Shown one piece after another: positions 38,421 to 49,400 of a stretch of DNA of 64,000 nucleotides (the first letter of the stretch is position 1; every line of letters starts with the position of its first letter). Source of the DNA: Listeria kieliensis (GTDB taxonomy: Bacteria; Bacillota; Bacilli; Lactobacillales; Listeriaceae); assembly GCF_003369925.1 (NCBI RefSeq), contig NZ_LARY01000001.1:1054001-1118000 (forward strand), given 5' to 3'. The notes beneath the pieces were generated by a model. It was not told where the DNA came from and did not search any database. It saw only the letters and a list, made by a program, of their open reading frames with translations. Made by a program: the position numbers and the translations under genes.

Positions 38421-38499
38421 ATCTTCATTTCTCCTTTTCTTCGGAGCGCAGAACTTTACCATGCATCAATTCTTTCATGCACACCTCGTTTAAAAGGCA

Positions 38500-38557
38500 C
38501 GCATGAATCCAAAAACCTGATAAACGACTCATTTTACCACGTTTTTGGATTCATGCG
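38500..38557. repeat. 17-bp perfect inverted repeat in the pnp leader
   Basis: CGCATGAATCCAAAAAC (38500-38516) is mirrored exactly at 38541-38557, with a 24-base loop between. It lies between the rpsO terminator and pnp, about 80 bases before the pnp start. The transcript would form a long hairpin like the RNase III-processed hairpin that E. coli uses for pnp autoregulation. A possible extended -10 (TGGTAAAAT on the minus strand) falls in the loop, so which arms are transcribed is uncertain. Confidence 0.7.
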
Positions 38558-38591
38558 ATAAAGCTTCAAACGCTCTCCTTTTTACTCTTTA

Positions 38592-38626
38592 AAAAAAGCG
38601 GGAACCCAGAAGAATCCCGCTTTTTT
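38592..38626. terminator. rpsO terminator
   Basis: AAAAAAGCGGGA / TCCCGCTTTTTT with an 11-base loop, 12 bases after the rpsO stop. Partial readthrough into pnp is known in other species and is possible here. Confidence 0.9.
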
Positions 38627-38637
38627 CGGTCTCGTTT

Positions 38638-38907
38638 TTAACGACGTAAACCTAAACGTTTGATAAGTTCGCGGTAACGTTGCACATCTTTTTTACGAAG
38701 ATAAGTAAGCAGGTTACGACGATGACCAACCATTTTCATCAAACCTCTATAAGAATGGTGGTCTTTCTTGTGTACACGAACGTGATCATTCAAATTATTG
38801 ATTTCTGCAGTTAGTACAGCAATTTGCACCTCTGGAGAACCTGTATCTGTGTCATGGACACGATATTCAGCAATAATCTTGTTTTTTGCTTCTTGAGTTA
38901 ATGCCAT
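38638..38907 (-). CDS. rpsO: 30S ribosomal protein S15
   Basis: 89 residues from ATG 38907, with AAGGAGG upstream. Family blocks are [13 protein letters not shown] (about 21-33), [22 protein letters not shown] (about 45-66) and [11 protein letters not shown] at the end. It binds the three-way junction of 16S rRNA early in assembly. A structured leader and its own promoter suggest autoregulation by S15. Confidence 0.97.
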   Translation of the reverse strand: MALTQEAKNKIIAEYRVHDTDTGSPEVQIAVLTAEINNLNDHVRVHKKDHHSYRGLMKMVGHRRNLLTYLRKKDVQRYRELIKRLGLRR

Positions 38908-39017
38908 TAACTCCACCTCCTTCATTTCTAAATCCCCTATTACTGAGCAAAACGTTGGTGACTCGTCACTGCCAAGTAAAGGTTCTTGTCGTACAGAGTT
39001 AAAGATACACTATTCTA
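38908..39017 (-). promoter_or_regulatory. rpsO promoter and putative S15 autoregulatory leader
   Basis: On the minus strand an extended -10, TGCTAGAAT, sits at 39012-39020. The leader then contains a hairpin with TTGG/CCAA and TGAC/GTCA arms (38957-38977), followed by the AAGGAGG site. S15 leaders that trap or block the ribosome occur in bacilli; that this one binds S15 is inference from position and structure. Confidence 0.45.
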
Positions 39018-39064
39018 GCAAGAAAAGCAAGTAAAAATTTGCTTCTCACAGCCGTTTTTGCAGG

Positions 39065-40003
39065 CTAAATTGATTGGGAAAAATAAGCGCGCGTATTCGC
39101 TTCATCTTGCTTGAGTTGTTCCACAAGGCCTTCCACGCCGTTAAATTTCATTTCTGGCCGGAAGAAATGGAACCATTCGATTTCAGCTTGTTCCCCGTAA
39201 ATCTCACGATCAAAGTCTAAAATGAACACTTCAATCGAACGTTCCTGATCCGTTTTAAACGTCACATTATAACCAATACTTGCCATTCCTGCATAGCTTT
39301 TTCCACCGATAATGAATCGAACCGCATAAATTCCAAGTTTGGGAATCAAATAATCTTCATCAATTTGCATGTTCGCAGTTGGGAACCCAAGCGTCCGGCC
39401 ACGTTTATCTCCGTGAATAACCGTTCCCTTCACTTTATACGGATAGCCCAAAAGATCATTAGCAGTATCCAGATCACCATTTTCAATCGCTGAACGGATC
39501 TTCGTCGAACTGATTTTTTCTTCAAAGGCTTCCTGCTTATTCACGATCGTAACATCAAAACGGCCCTTCGCATAAGAAGCCATCTCTTCCATCTTACCTG
39601 CCCCTTTTTTGCCATAAGAATAATCAAAGCCAGCCACCACATGACGCGCATTTAACTTGACCAAATAGTCTTCTACAAATTGCTCAGGAGACAAGTCCGC
39701 AAATGCTGCCGTGAAACGAACTACATATACGATATCAATCCCAAGCTGTTCTATTTTTTCTAACTTTTCATCAAGTGGCGTTAAATAATGGACAGCTTTT
39801 CTTGTTTGACCGAGCACAACAGATGGATGTGGATCAAAGGTAAGTACAGCACTTTTCTCCCCATTTTCATCTGCAATTTGCTTGGCTTTTTTGATGACCG
39901 CTTGATGGCCTCTGTGAACCCCATCGAAGAATCCAAGAGCGATCGTTTTGGGATCGTGGTTTTCTACCGTAACATCTGGATGATGCAAAAAACAAGTTTC
40001 CAT
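39065..40003 (-). CDS. ribF: Bifunctional riboflavin kinase / FAD synthetase
   Basis: 312 residues. The N-terminal nucleotidyltransferase domain has ALGFFDGVHRGHQAVI (about 22-37, with the HxGH-type motif) and SSTKIRSAIENGDL (about 165-178). The C-terminal riboflavin kinase domain begins near 185 (VIHGDKRGRTLGFPTANM). It makes FMN and FAD from riboflavin. Context truB-ribF-rpsO is standard in Firmicutes. Confidence 0.95.
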   Translation of the reverse strand: METCFLHHPDVTVENHDPKTIALGFFDGVHRGHQAVIKKAKQIADENGEKSAVLTFDPHPSVVLGQTRKAVHYLTPLDEKLEKIEQLGIDIVYVVRFTAAFADLSPEQFVEDYLVKLNARHVVAGFDYSYGKKGAGKMEEMASYAKGRFDVTIVNKQEAFEEKISSTKIRSAIENGDLDTANDLLGYPYKVKGTVIHGDKRGRTLGFPTANMQIDEDYLIPKLGIYAVRFIIGGKSYAGMASIGYNVTFKTDQERSIEVFILDFDREIYGEQAEIEWFHFFRPEMKFNGVEGLVEQLKQDEANTRAYFSQSI

Positions 40004-40054
40004 GACATTTTCTCCTCTGTTTTAAATTTCTATTTTTCGATTTCAAAAAGAGAG

Positions 40055-40969
40055 TTACGCAAGCTCGATCACTTTTTCCGGCTTCCAAACCCCTGACCTA
40101 CTTGGATGCTTTTGATAAAGCGCTGTTAATTTCCCATCAAATAGTAGAGCAACAGGTGAAGAAGGCACAATTTCCTCTTTAAAAAGCTCCTGCTCCGTTA
40201 ATAAAGCTCCGTTTAAAACACGTTTATGCAAAGCTTCTGTAAGCATTACTTGAGGAAAACTTTGAACACCTAATTCCAGTGGCTTCAAAAAGCTTAGATC
40301 GTCCGCTTGCATCTTTTCTTCAATTTCTGCAAGAGTAAGACAATCAGCTTCCTCAAAAAAGCCACTTTTAGAACGCCGCAAAGCCGACATATGAGCAGGA
40401 TATCCTAATTTTTCACCAATCATCACAGCGAGTGTTCGAATATACGTCCCTTTCCCACAGCGAATCCTTAATGCAAAACTTGGGCTTGCTTGCGTGATTT
40501 CATGGCTATCTAAGCGCTTTAGCTCATCAATCTGGACTTGCCGCTTTGGTCGCTCAACACTTTCTCCCGCGCGAGCATACTCATAAAGCTTTTTCCCAGC
40601 CACTTTAACAGCTGAATACATAGGAGGAATTTGAGTGATTTCACCTGTCAATTCATCTAAGACTTTCGCGATTTCTTGCACAGAGATTGGTTCAGAAATC
40701 TCTTTTTCTGCCACTGTGTCCCCCGTCTGATCTTCTGTCGTTGTGCTTCTTCCAAGCGTGATTTCCGCGTGATATTCTTTGCCTTCATCTGTTAAATACT
40801 CCGCGAGTTTCGTTGCTCGTCCCACACAAATCGGCAAAACACCAGCCACTTCAGGATCAAGTGTTCCTGTATGTCCGACTTTTTTGGTTTTTAAAATCTT
40901 TCGAAGCTTAAAAACACAATCATGGCTCGTTAAACCGCGCTCTTTATATAGTGCAATGATGCCGTCCAT
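40055..40969 (-). CDS. truB: tRNA pseudouridine-55 synthase
   Basis: 304 residues from ATG 40969; GGAG lies eight bases upstream. The catalytic aspartate is in GHTGTLDPEVAGVLPI (about 34-49). Other family blocks are KRQVQIDELKRL, CGKGTYIRTLAVMIGEKLG and LRRSKSGFF. It modifies U55 in the T-loop of nearly all tRNAs. An internal terminator precedes it, so it may have its own promoter within rbfA or depend on readthrough. Confidence 0.96.
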   Translation of the reverse strand: MDGIIALYKERGLTSHDCVFKLRKILKTKKVGHTGTLDPEVAGVLPICVGRATKLAEYLTDEGKEYHAEITLGRSTTTEDQTGDTVAEKEISEPISVQEIAKVLDELTGEITQIPPMYSAVKVAGKKLYEYARAGESVERPKRQVQIDELKRLDSHEITQASPSFALRIRCGKGTYIRTLAVMIGEKLGYPAHMSALRRSKSGFFEEADCLTLAEIEEKMQADDLSFLKPLELGVQSFPQVMLTEALHKRVLNGALLTEQELFKEEIVPSSPVALLFDGKLTALYQKHPSRSGVWKPEKVIELA

Positions 40970-40995
40970 GTTTTTCGCTCCACTCCTTTTCACTC

Positions 40996-41043
40996 AAAAA
41001 AAGCCGAAACGGAAACGGAAGAATCGTTTTGTCTCGGCTTTTT
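40996..41043 (-). terminator. Terminator-like hairpin between rbfA and truB
   Basis: GCCGA...TCGGC with an inner ACG/CGT extension, flanked by A and T runs, lies just after the rbfA stop. It divides the infB block from truB-ribF-rpsO. Confidence 0.7.
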
Positions 41044-41047
41044 AGTT

Positions 41048-41392
41048 TTAACTGTCTTTATTTAAGTCCCGAAGTAACTCATCAATTTTATTGCCGTACT
41101 CAAGTGAGCTATCTACTTCAAACAAAAGCTCAGGAACTTTGCGCAAACTCATGCGGTTCCCGATTTCAGAACGAATAAAGCCATGTGCCTTTTCTAAGGC
41201 AAGCAAAGAATCTTCACGCTCTTTTTCATTTCCAAGAATCGAAATAAAAACCGTTGCTTGCTGTAAATCTCCTGTAACATCAACATCCGTTACGGTAATA
41301 AAACCTAGACGAGGATCTTTAATTTTTCGGTTTAAAATATCGCCTAGTTCTTTTTTCATTTGCTCAGCAACCCGATTTGCTCTTACACTCAT
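41048..41392 (-). CDS. rbfA: Ribosome-binding factor A
   Basis: 114 residues from ATG 41392, with AGAGGTG about eight bases upstream; a longer frame runs into the ylxP coding region. The KH-like fold shows [35 protein letters not shown] and the C-terminal [20 protein letters not shown]. It is needed for late 16S maturation and for cold adaptation. It follows ylxP, and the two genes are adjacent in most bacilli. Confidence 0.95.
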   Translation of the reverse strand: MSVRANRVAEQMKKELGDILNRKIKDPRLGFITVTDVDVTGDLQQATVFISILGNEKEREDSLLALEKAHGFIRSEIGNRMSLRKVPELLFEVDSSLEYGNKIDELLRDLNKDS

Positions 41393-41403
41393 TTTGTTCA
41401 CCT

Positions 41404-41685
41404 CTATACCCAGTCTGCTTCCGTCTTGATTCTCTCCCATTCCGGGAAAGAATCAAGAAACGAAAGGACTTGTTCCGTTTCTTTTTCACACTGGACGCGT
41501 GTATCCGAAACCACAGCAAAACTAACTTCTGTTCGCTGCCACTTTTCTTTAAAAGCTGTTTCCGCAATGGAAACATTATATTTTTGGCGTGTACGTGTTA
41601 AAACACGTTTTAGCACACTCCGTTTTTCTTTCAAATTCATCGCATCATGAATAATCCATTCAGCCGCGACTGCTCGAATAATCAT
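41404..41685 (-). CDS. YlxP-like protein (DUF503)
   Basis: 93 residues with the family signature [22 protein letters not shown] near the start and [21 protein letters not shown]. It has a ferredoxin-like fold in solved relatives; a role near ribosome assembly is suggested only by its fixed place between infB and rbfA. Its start overlaps the infB stop by four bases. Confidence 0.87.
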   Translation of the reverse strand: MIIRAVAAEWIIHDAMNLKEKRSVLKRVLTRTRQKYNVSIAETAFKEKWQRTEVSFAVVSDTRVQCEKETEQVLSFLDSFPEWERIKTEADWV

Positions 41686-44042
41686 GCGCGCTCGATTTCT
41701 TCCATTACGAAGGCTTCAATCACATCATCTTCTTTAATGTCATTAAAGTTTTCAATTGTGATCCCACATTCATAACCTTTCGCTACTTCTTTAGCATCAT
41801 CTTTGAAGCGTTTAAGTGAAGAAAGTTTTCCTTCAAACACAACAATGCCGTCACGAATCAAGCGCACTCCGCTATCACGTGTGATTTTTCCATCCGTTAC
41901 ATAACAGCCGGCAATTGTTCCGATTTTCGATACATTAAAGGTTTGACGAACTTGCGCTTGTCCGATAATTTTTTCTTCATATTCCGGATCAAGCATACCT
42001 TTCATTGCCGCTTCAATTTCTTCAATCGCTTTATAGATAACGCGGTGTAAACGAATATCAACGCCTTCATTTTCAGCAGCTTCGCGAGCTTGTGTAGTAG
42101 GTCGCACGTTAAAGCCAATGATGATCGCATTTGATGCTGCGGCAAGCGTAATATCTGATTCATTGATCGCACCAACTGCTGTATGAATGATATTAACATT
42201 GACCCCTTCAACTTCAATTTTACGAAGTGAAGCGGCAAGTGCCTCAACCGAGCCTTGAACGTCTGCTTTGATAATGACATTAACCGACTTCATTTCGCCA
42301 GCTTTCATGTGTTCAAACAAGTTATCTAGGCTAACGCGATTTGTTGCTGTACGTTGTTCTTGCACTGCTTTTGTGGCACGTGATTCTCCAACTGAACGAG
42401 CTGTTTTTTCATCTTCAAAGACAACAAAACGATCACCCGCTTGTGGTACATCATTTAGCCCTGTAATTTCAACCGGTGTACTTGGACCAACCTGTTTCAC
42501 CCGGCGCCCCAGATCATTGACCATCGCACGAACACGACCAAAGGTATTCCCTACAACGATCGGATCTCCAACGTGTAGCGTTCCATCTTGAACAAGTAGT
42601 GTCGCAACAGAGCCACGGCCTTTATCGAGTTCTGCTTCCACGACTGTACCAAGCGCGCGACGTTCAGGATTCGCTTTTAGTTCTTCTACTTCAGACACAA
42701 GAAGAATCATATCCAGTAAATTGTCTAATCCCTCGCCGAATTTAGCAGAAATGGGTACAAAGATCGTGTCTCCGCCCCAGTCTTCTGGAATAAGTTCATA
42801 TTCAGTCAACTCTTGCATGACACGTTCAGGGTTAGCTTGTGGTTTATCAATTTTATTGACTGCCACAATAATTGGCATTTTAGCAGCTTTTGCGTGGTTA
42901 ATTGCTTCGATCGTTTGCGGCATCACACCATCATCAGCAGCCACAACAAGGATCGTGATATCTGTGATTTGTGCACCACGTGCACGCATTGCCGTAAAGG
43001 CTGCGTGTCCAGGTGTATCAAGGAAAGTAATTTTCTTACCACGAACATCTAATTGATACGCACCAATATGCTGAGTAATCCCACCTGCTTCACCAAGTGT
43101 TACTTTCGTGTTTCTTAGTGAATCAAGAAGGGTTGTTTTCCCGTGGTCAACGTGCCCCATGATTGTAACAACTGGCGGACGTTCTTCAAGATGCCCCGCA
43201 TCTTCTTCAGCTGCGTTTTCAAAGTAAACATCAAGATCCGTCACATCCACTTTAATTTCTTCTTCTACTTCCACACCATATTCTGCACAAATTAGTTCGA
43301 TAGCATCTTTGTCTAATTCTTGGTTAATCGTTGCAACAACGCCTAATAAGAACAGCTTTTTGATAATTTCAGAAGGTTCACGATACAATTTTTTCGCAAG
43401 TTCTGCGACTGTCAAAGACTCTGTAAACGTGATTTTTTCTGGAAGTGGTTTTGGTTTTGGCGGAGTTGCCGGTTGTGCTTGATGATTTTGTTTCCCTTTT
43501 TTCTTGCCTTTACCACCGCGGTTTTGGTTAAATCCACCATGAGTTCCGCCTTTACCACCACGATTTTGGTTATTATTTCCGCCAAAGCGGTTTCCTTGAT
43601 TTTGATTTCGTCCAGGAGAAGCATTCGTGTTTCGGTTGCCCGAGTTTGTACTAGACTGTGGTTTATTTTTGTTCGTATTTACTGGTTTATCCGTACGTTT
43701 TGCTTGCTCTCCTTGACTAGTTTTTTGTTCGTTTTGACGTGGCTTATTGTTATTTTGTGCAGCTGGACGCTGCGGTTTATTTTCTTTTGGTTTTTGGTTA
43801 TTATTTGAATTCAGTTTATTAGACTCCTTGCTATTCGGTTTATTTTGGACTTTTTCATTTTTTTGAACAGCCGGTTTCTCTTGTTTGCTTGAAAAAGCTT
43901 GATCGAGTTGTCTTAAGGCATTATCATTAATCGTCGACATATGGTTTGAAACTTCTACACCTAAGCTGTGTAACTTTTCAATAACTTCTTTACTCGAAAC
44001 TTGTTGTTTTTTTGCATACTCATATACACGAATTTTACTCAT
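41682..44042 (-). CDS. infB: Translation initiation factor IF-2
   Basis: 786 residues from ATG 44042, after GGAGGTG. Residues 1-45 form the small N-terminal domain. A low-complexity Asn/Gln/Lys/Gly-rich linker follows (about 55-195). The IF2_N core (about 205-250) leads into the GTPase with G1 GHVDHGKTT (296-304), then DTPGHAAF and NKID. Domains II-IV occupy the rest and bind fMet-tRNA. It is in the nusA-ylxR-ylxQ-infB order usual for bacilli. Conserved functional parts are intact; the linker length varies widely between species. Confidence 0.97.
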   Translation of the reverse strand: MSKIRVYEYAKKQQVSSKEVIEKLHSLGVEVSNHMSTINDNALRQLDQAFSSKQEKPAVQKNEKVQNKPNSKESNKLNSNNNQKPKENKPQRPAAQNNNKPRQNEQKTSQGEQAKRTDKPVNTNKNKPQSSTNSGNRNTNASPGRNQNQGNRFGGNNNQNRGGKGGTHGGFNQNRGGKGKKKGKQNHQAQPATPPKPKPLPEKITFTESLTVAELAKKLYREPSEIIKKLFLLGVVATINQELDKDAIELICAEYGVEVEEEIKVDVTDLDVYFENAAEEDAGHLEERPPVVTIMGHVDHGKTTLLDSLRNTKVTLGEAGGITQHIGAYQLDVRGKKITFLDTPGHAAFTAMRARGAQITDITILVVAADDGVMPQTIEAINHAKAAKMPIIVAVNKIDKPQANPERVMQELTEYELIPEDWGGDTIFVPISAKFGEGLDNLLDMILLVSEVEELKANPERRALGTVVEAELDKGRGSVATLLVQDGTLHVGDPIVVGNTFGRVRAMVNDLGRRVKQVGPSTPVEITGLNDVPQAGDRFVVFEDEKTARSVGESRATKAVQEQRTATNRVSLDNLFEHMKAGEMKSVNVIIKADVQGSVEALAASLRKIEVEGVNVNIIHTAVGAINESDITLAAASNAIIIGFNVRPTTQAREAAENEGVDIRLHRVIYKAIEEIEAAMKGMLDPEYEEKIIGQAQVRQTFNVSKIGTIAGCYVTDGKITRDSGVRLIRDGIVVFEGKLSSLKRFKDDAKEVAKGYECGITIENFNDIKEDDVIEAFVMEEIERA

Positions 44043-44064
44043 GCCGTACACCTCCACTAGGTAA

Positions 44065-44364
44065 TCAACCGAGGAGTTCATTTAGTTTTTTGGCAAATCC
44101 TTTGTCGAGAATACCAATGACTGCACGCGTTTCTTTGCCGATCGCCCCTCCTAGTTCTTCTCTTGTAAATTTTTTTTGCAAGGGGACATCGTAGTATTCA
44201 CATTTATTTCGGACTTTTTTTTCTGTCCCGCTTGAAACATCATCTGCTAAAACAACAAGTGATGCCTTTCCGCTGCGAACTGCTTTTAAAACTAACTCTT
44301 CTCCGGTTGTTATTTTCTTTGCACGATTTGCAAGACCGAGGAGTTGGAGAAATTTTTCATCCAT
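44065..44364 (-). CDS. L7Ae-family ribosomal protein (YlxQ)
   Basis: 99 residues. The L7Ae/L30e/S12e RNA-binding fold shows [22 protein letters not shown] and [17 protein letters not shown]. Bacillus YlxQ binds kink-turn RNA; it is not essential. It overlaps the ylxR stop by eight bases and leads into infB. Confidence 0.9.
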   Translation of the reverse strand: MDEKFLQLLGLANRAKKITTGEELVLKAVRSGKASLVVLADDVSSGTEKKVRNKCEYYDVPLQKKFTREELGGAIGKETRAVIGILDKGFAKKLNELLG

Positions 44365-44641
44365 GATTCTTATCCTCGAGGGATTCTACATACGCAATTA
44401 ACTCATCGTAAAATCCTTCTTGCTCTTTCATTTTTAATTGATGGAATAACGTATTTTTTTCTTTCGTACGTTTTGCTACATCTATATCCTTTTTAATATA
44501 AAAACCACGTCCTGGTGCTTTTCCGGTTGGATCAATCGTTAGCTCCCCATTTTTTGAATACGCAATGCGCAAGAGTTCTTGTTTAGGGAGTCTTTCACCA
44601 GTTACAATACACTTTCTAAGTGGGATTTTTTTGCTCCGCAT
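44357..44641 (-). CDS. YlxR-family RNA-binding protein
   Basis: 94 residues. The YlxR signature PLRKCIVTGERLPKQELLRI (7-26) and GRGFYIKKD are visible. The family has been linked to RNase P in some species and to transcription control in others. It lies 15 bases after nusA and is co-transcribed with it. Confidence 0.9.
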   Translation of the reverse strand: MRSKKIPLRKCIVTGERLPKQELLRIAYSKNGELTIDPTGKAPGRGFYIKKDIDVAKRTKEKNTLFHQLKMKEQEGFYDELIAYVESLEDKNHG

Positions 44642-44656
44642 GTCCGCTTTTCTCCT

Positions 44657-45781
44657 TTATTCTTCATCTTCCGAAACGCTATTTTCTTCTACAACCGTTT
44701 CTTCTGCTTCTTGAACAGGTGTTTCTTCGCGCGGATAAATACCCATTTCACGGGCAACGCTCTCGCTTTTAATATCAATTTTCCAGCCAGTTAACTTTGC
44801 AGCAAGACGAGCGTTTTGTCCACGCTTCCCGATTGCAAGAGAAAGCTGATAATCTGGCACAACAACCGTTGTTGCTTGTTCTTCTTCATTCACAATTACA
44901 TCGAGCACTTTAGAAGGGCTAAGTGCGTTTGCAACAAATGTAAACGGATCATCTGACCATTCTACAATATCAATTTTTTCCCCTTTCAACTCGTTTACAA
45001 TCGCTTGTACACGAGCTCCTTTAGGCCCAACACAAGCCCCAACAGCATCCACTTCTGGGTCTGCAGTGTAAACCGAAATTTTAGAGCGATCCCCTGCTTC
45101 TCGAGCGACCGATTTGATTTCCACAATTCCTTCATAAATTTCAGGAACTTCCATTTCAAATAGACGTTTTAATAATCCCGGGTGTGTTCTTGAAACAAAA
45201 ATTTGTGGACCTTTTGTTGTTTTTTCTACTTTAGTCAAATAAACTTTGATCCGGTCATGCGGGCGATAAGTTTCATTTGGCATTTGTTCATTTTGCGAAA
45301 GAATCGCTTCAATTTTACCGAGATTTACATAGATAAAACGGGAATCTTGTCGCTCTACGATCCCTGTCATGATATCATCTTCGCGATCAATAAACTCATC
45401 GTAAATAATACCCCGCTCTGCTTCACGCACTCGTTGTGTGACAACCTGTTTAGCAGTTTGTGCAGCAATACGCCCAAAATCTTTCGGGGTAACTTCTAAT
45501 TCCACAACATCCCCTACTTTATACACGGGGTTTAATTCATGCGCTTCTTCAAGCGAAATTTCAAGACGTGAATCGAATACTTGATCCACCACATCTTTTC
45601 TCGCAAATACGCGAATAGATCCATTTTCAAGATTCAATTCTACGCGTACATTTTGTGCTTGGTTAAAATTCCGTTTATAAGCAGAAACAAGCGCTGCTTC
45701 AATCGCTTCAACGATTACATCTCGGGAAATTCCTTTATCATGTTCTAAAACATGAAGAGCATCTAGTAATTCTGTGCTCAT
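44657..45781 (-). CDS. nusA: Transcription termination/antitermination factor NusA
   Basis: 374 residues, the short Firmicute form without C-terminal acidic repeats. An N-terminal RNA polymerase binding domain (1-125) is followed by S1 (about 132-200) and two KH domains (about 205-345: [21 protein letters not shown] and [21 protein letters not shown]). It increases pausing and modulates termination. It follows rimP as in other bacteria, and the tail is acidic. Confidence 0.96.
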   Translation of the reverse strand: MSTELLDALHVLEHDKGISRDVIVEAIEAALVSAYKRNFNQAQNVRVELNLENGSIRVFARKDVVDQVFDSRLEISLEEAHELNPVYKVGDVVELEVTPKDFGRIAAQTAKQVVTQRVREAERGIIYDEFIDREDDIMTGIVERQDSRFIYVNLGKIEAILSQNEQMPNETYRPHDRIKVYLTKVEKTTKGPQIFVSRTHPGLLKRLFEMEVPEIYEGIVEIKSVAREAGDRSKISVYTADPEVDAVGACVGPKGARVQAIVNELKGEKIDIVEWSDDPFTFVANALSPSKVLDVIVNEEEQATTVVVPDYQLSLAIGKRGQNARLAAKLTGWKIDIKSESVAREMGIYPREETPVQEAEETVVEENSVSEDEE

Positions 45782-45807
45782 TACTCATTCACTCCTTATT
45801 TAATTTT

Positions 45808-46275
45808 TTAAAATTCGATGGCAAGGCGTGCTTTTGCAACCTTGTCTTTCGGGATTACACATGTGATCTTTCGCGTTTTATCTTTGATTTCGATGATTAA
45901 TTCATTTCCATCATAAGACATAAGCGTGCCTTCCCACATTTTACGATCATCAATTGGCTCGTAAGATGTAATATGCACATAGCTTCCCACTGCGTTTTCA
46001 AAATCTGCTTCTTTTTTTAGAGGACGTTCAGCGCCAGGAGAAGAAACTTCTAGAAAATAGTTTTGACTGATTGGATCAGACTCATCTAATTTTTCACTTA
46101 CTTTTTCACTGACAATTGCGCATTCATCAATATCAATTCCACCATCTTTATCAATAAAAATACGTAAAAACCAATTTTTTCCTTCTTTTTCAAACGCTAA
46201 ATCGACAAGTTCAAAGCCTAACTCATCAGTAATCGGCTTGACAAGCTCCTCTACTTGGTCCAAAACCTTACTCAT
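45808..46275 (-). CDS. rimP: Ribosome maturation factor RimP
   Basis: 155 residues from ATG 46275, with AAGGAGG upstream. The two-domain fold shows GFELVDLAFEKEGKNWFLRIFID and VSEKLDESDPISQNYFLEVSSPGAERPL, the core signature. It helps 30S assembly, early in the S12/S5 steps. It heads the rimP-nusA-ylxR-ylxQ-infB operon; a terminator lies just upstream, after polC's partner region. Confidence 0.95.
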   Translation of the reverse strand: MSKVLDQVEELVKPITDELGFELVDLAFEKEGKNWFLRIFIDKDGGIDIDECAIVSEKVSEKLDESDPISQNYFLEVSSPGAERPLKKEADFENAVGSYVHITSYEPIDDRKMWEGTLMSYDGNELIIEIKDKTRKITCVIPKDKVAKARLAIEF

Positions 46276-46337
46276 TTCAGCCTCCTTAGAGATATGCTCT
46301 GCTACCGGTGCGAATGTTCTTCCAAACAATCACAAAA

Positions 46338-46364
46338 CGAAAGAGTGGGCAAATGCCCACTCTT
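46338..46364 (-). terminator. Hairpin between rimP and polC
   Basis: AAGAGTGGGC / GCCCACTCTT with loop AAAT, 10-bp perfect stem, followed on the minus strand by TTTCGTTTTG. It probably ends the polC transcript before the rimP operon. Confidence 0.75.
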
Positions 46365-46448
46365 AGCTGAGTTATCGTTGTATTTCATTATATAGTATAC
46401 CATAGCTTGCGTGATTTCGCAAACAAGCCCGCAACTTGTGAGTCTTTT

Positions 46449-49400
46449 TTAAAACAGCGACAACTGATTTTGGTCGGGAAGGCCTTCCAAGCAGCCTTGC
46501 TCATCCATATATTGAATGATAGTTTTAGAAACTTTCCCACGTTGTTGCAAGTCTTCTTTCGATAAGAATTCACCGTCTGCGCGAGCTGTAACAATTTGTT
46601 TCGCCACGTTTGTTCCAAGACTTGGAATTGCATTAAACGGCGGAATCAACGTATCACCTTCAATGATAAACTCATCTGCCTTCGATTTATATAAATCAAC
46701 TTTTTGGAATTTATATCCTCTTGCAAGCATTTCGTTTGCGATCTCAAGCACCGTGAGCAAATTCTTTTCCTTCGTCGAAGCCTCAAGCCCTTTATCATTA
46801 ATTTCTTTCATGACTGCTTTAACCGCTTCACGTCCGTTCACCATTGATGTTAAATCAAAATCATCTGCACGAACGGAGAAATAAGTTGCATAGAAATAAA
46901 GTGGATGATGCACCTTAAAGTAAGCGATCCGAACCGCCATCAGCACATAAGCAGCCGCATGGGCTTTCGGGAACATATATTTGATTTTTTTACAAGAATC
47001 AATATACCAGTTTGGCACATTGTTTGCGATCATGGCTTCTTCCATTTCGTCTGTTAAGCCTTTCCCTTTCCGTACGGATTCCATAATTCGGAAAGCAAGC
47101 GAACTTTCAAGACCTTGATAAATTAAGAAAACCATGATGTCATCCCGACAACCAATTACATCAGGAAGCTCACAAATTTTATTTTTAATCAATTCTTCCG
47201 CGTTCCCGAGCCAAACGTCCGTGCCGTGTGAAAGTCCAGAGATCTGAACAAGTTCAGAAAACGTGGTTGGCTTTGTTTGTTCAAGCATTTGTCGAACGAA
47301 ACGTGTCCCAAACTCAGGAATCCCAAGTGTCCCCGTCTTCGAATCAATGTCCTCTGGTGTAACGCCAAGCGATTCCGTTGAACCAAATAATTTCATCACT
47401 TCTGGATCATCAGTTGGAATGGTTTTGGGATCGATTCCGCTTAAATCCTGAAGCATCCGGATAGCCGTTGGATCATCGTGCCCAAGAATATCGAGTTTCA
47501 ACACATTATCGTGGATAGAGTGGAAATCAAAATGAGTCGTTTTCCATTCCGAATCCGTTGCATCCGCGGGATATTGCACAGGCGTAAAGTCATAGACATC
47601 CATATAATCTGGAATAACGATGATTCCGCCCGGATGCTGCCCTGTTGTTCGTTTTACTCCCGTACAGCCAGCAACAAGTCGGTCCACCTCGGCACCGCGA
47701 ATATTCATGTTCATATCTCGCTCATAACCACGCACAAATCCAAAGGCTGTTTTTTCAGCGACCGTACCGATCGTTCCTGCACGATAAACATGATCTTCCC
47801 CAAATATTTCTTTTGTATAAGCATGGGCGACAGGTTGATAATCTCCAGAAAAGTTAAGGTCAATATCGGGAACCTTATCCCCTTTAAATCCTAAGAAAGT
47901 TTCAAATGGAATATCTTGTCCTTCCTTCCGGTAAGCCGTTCCACATTCCGGACAGGTTTTATCAGGAAGGTCAAAGCCAGAACCAACCGACCCATCATGA
48001 AAGAACTCAGAATGCTTACAATTTGGGCAAAGATAGTGTGGCGGAAGTGGATTCACCTCAGTAATTTCTGTCATCGTCGCTACAAATGAAGAACCAACGG
48101 ACCCCCGGGAACCAACTAAATAGCCATCATTCAGTGACTTTTTAACCAATTTATGTGAAATCAAATAGATAACGGCAAATCCGTGACCGATAATACTCTT
48201 AAGTTCTTTTTCAAGCCGCGCTTCCACGATTTCTGGAAGCGTTTCGCCATATAAATCATGTGCCATCTTATAACTCATATTACGAATTTCATCTTCGGCG
48301 CCTTCAATTTTTGGCGTATAAAGCTCATCTTTAATCGGCTTTAACTCATCCATCCAGTCCGCAACTAAGTTCGAATTCTTCACAACAACTTCCTCTGCTT
48401 TTTCCGCACCAAGAAAACTAAATTCCTTAAGCATCTCTTCTGTTGAGCGGAAATGCACATCTGGAAGTTCTTGACGATTCAGTGGATTCGCGCCTCCCAT
48501 CGAATGAATCAAGATTTTTCGGTAGATTTTATCTTGCGGGTCCTTATAATGGACATTTCCCGTTGCTACAACAGGTTTGCCAGTTTTTTCGCCCACTTTC
48601 ACAATGTTTTTCAAAATCTCTTCCAAAGCTTTTTCATCACGTATCATTTCACGTTCGATCAGTGGCGCATAAACAGGTTTTGGTTGTATCTCGATAAAAT
48701 CATAAAACCCTGCTACTTTTTCTGCTTCCGCCATTCCCTTTTGCATCATCGCTTCAAAAAGTTCTCCCTGACTACAAGCCGTTCCAATAATAAGTCCTTC
48801 ACGCAGTTTCTTAAGCTTCGAACGCGGAATCCGCGGTACGCGATAGAAATAATCAATGTTCGACATGGAAATCAGTTTAAATAAATTCTTCAAGCCTTCT
48901 GCCGTTTTTGCATAAATCGTTGCATGGAATGGACGCGCGCGTTTATATGCATCTCCTTCTCCCATGAACTGATTGAACTCATCATGATTCGTGATCTCAT
49001 GCATTTCTTTTGCATCTTTGATGAGTTTCCAAGCCAAATAAGCAGTGGCCTCCGCATCAAAAATCGCACGGTGATGCTGTTCCAATATAATATTGAACTT
49101 TTTCGTCAGTGTATTCAAGCGATGATTCTTAAAATGTGGATAAAGAAAGCGAGCTAGCTCGAGCGTATCAATGACCGCGTTGGGTGCATCTTGCATACCA
49201 ATCTTCCGGTAAGCCGTATTGATGAAGCCCATATCAAAAGAAGCATTGTGGGCAACAAGGATTGCATCTCCGCACCACTCACGGAAATTATTCAAGACAA
49301 CATCAATTGGATCAGAGCCTTTTACCATGTCATCTGTGATTCCTGTTAAGTTGATCGTTGTAGCCGAAAGCGGGTGTCCCGGATCAATAAAAGCTTCAAA

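Noticed and set aside
47478..49157. Several 60-140 codon frames on the plus strand inside polC
   Set aside because: polC is full length and continuous; these frames lack ribosome sites and family-like sequence.
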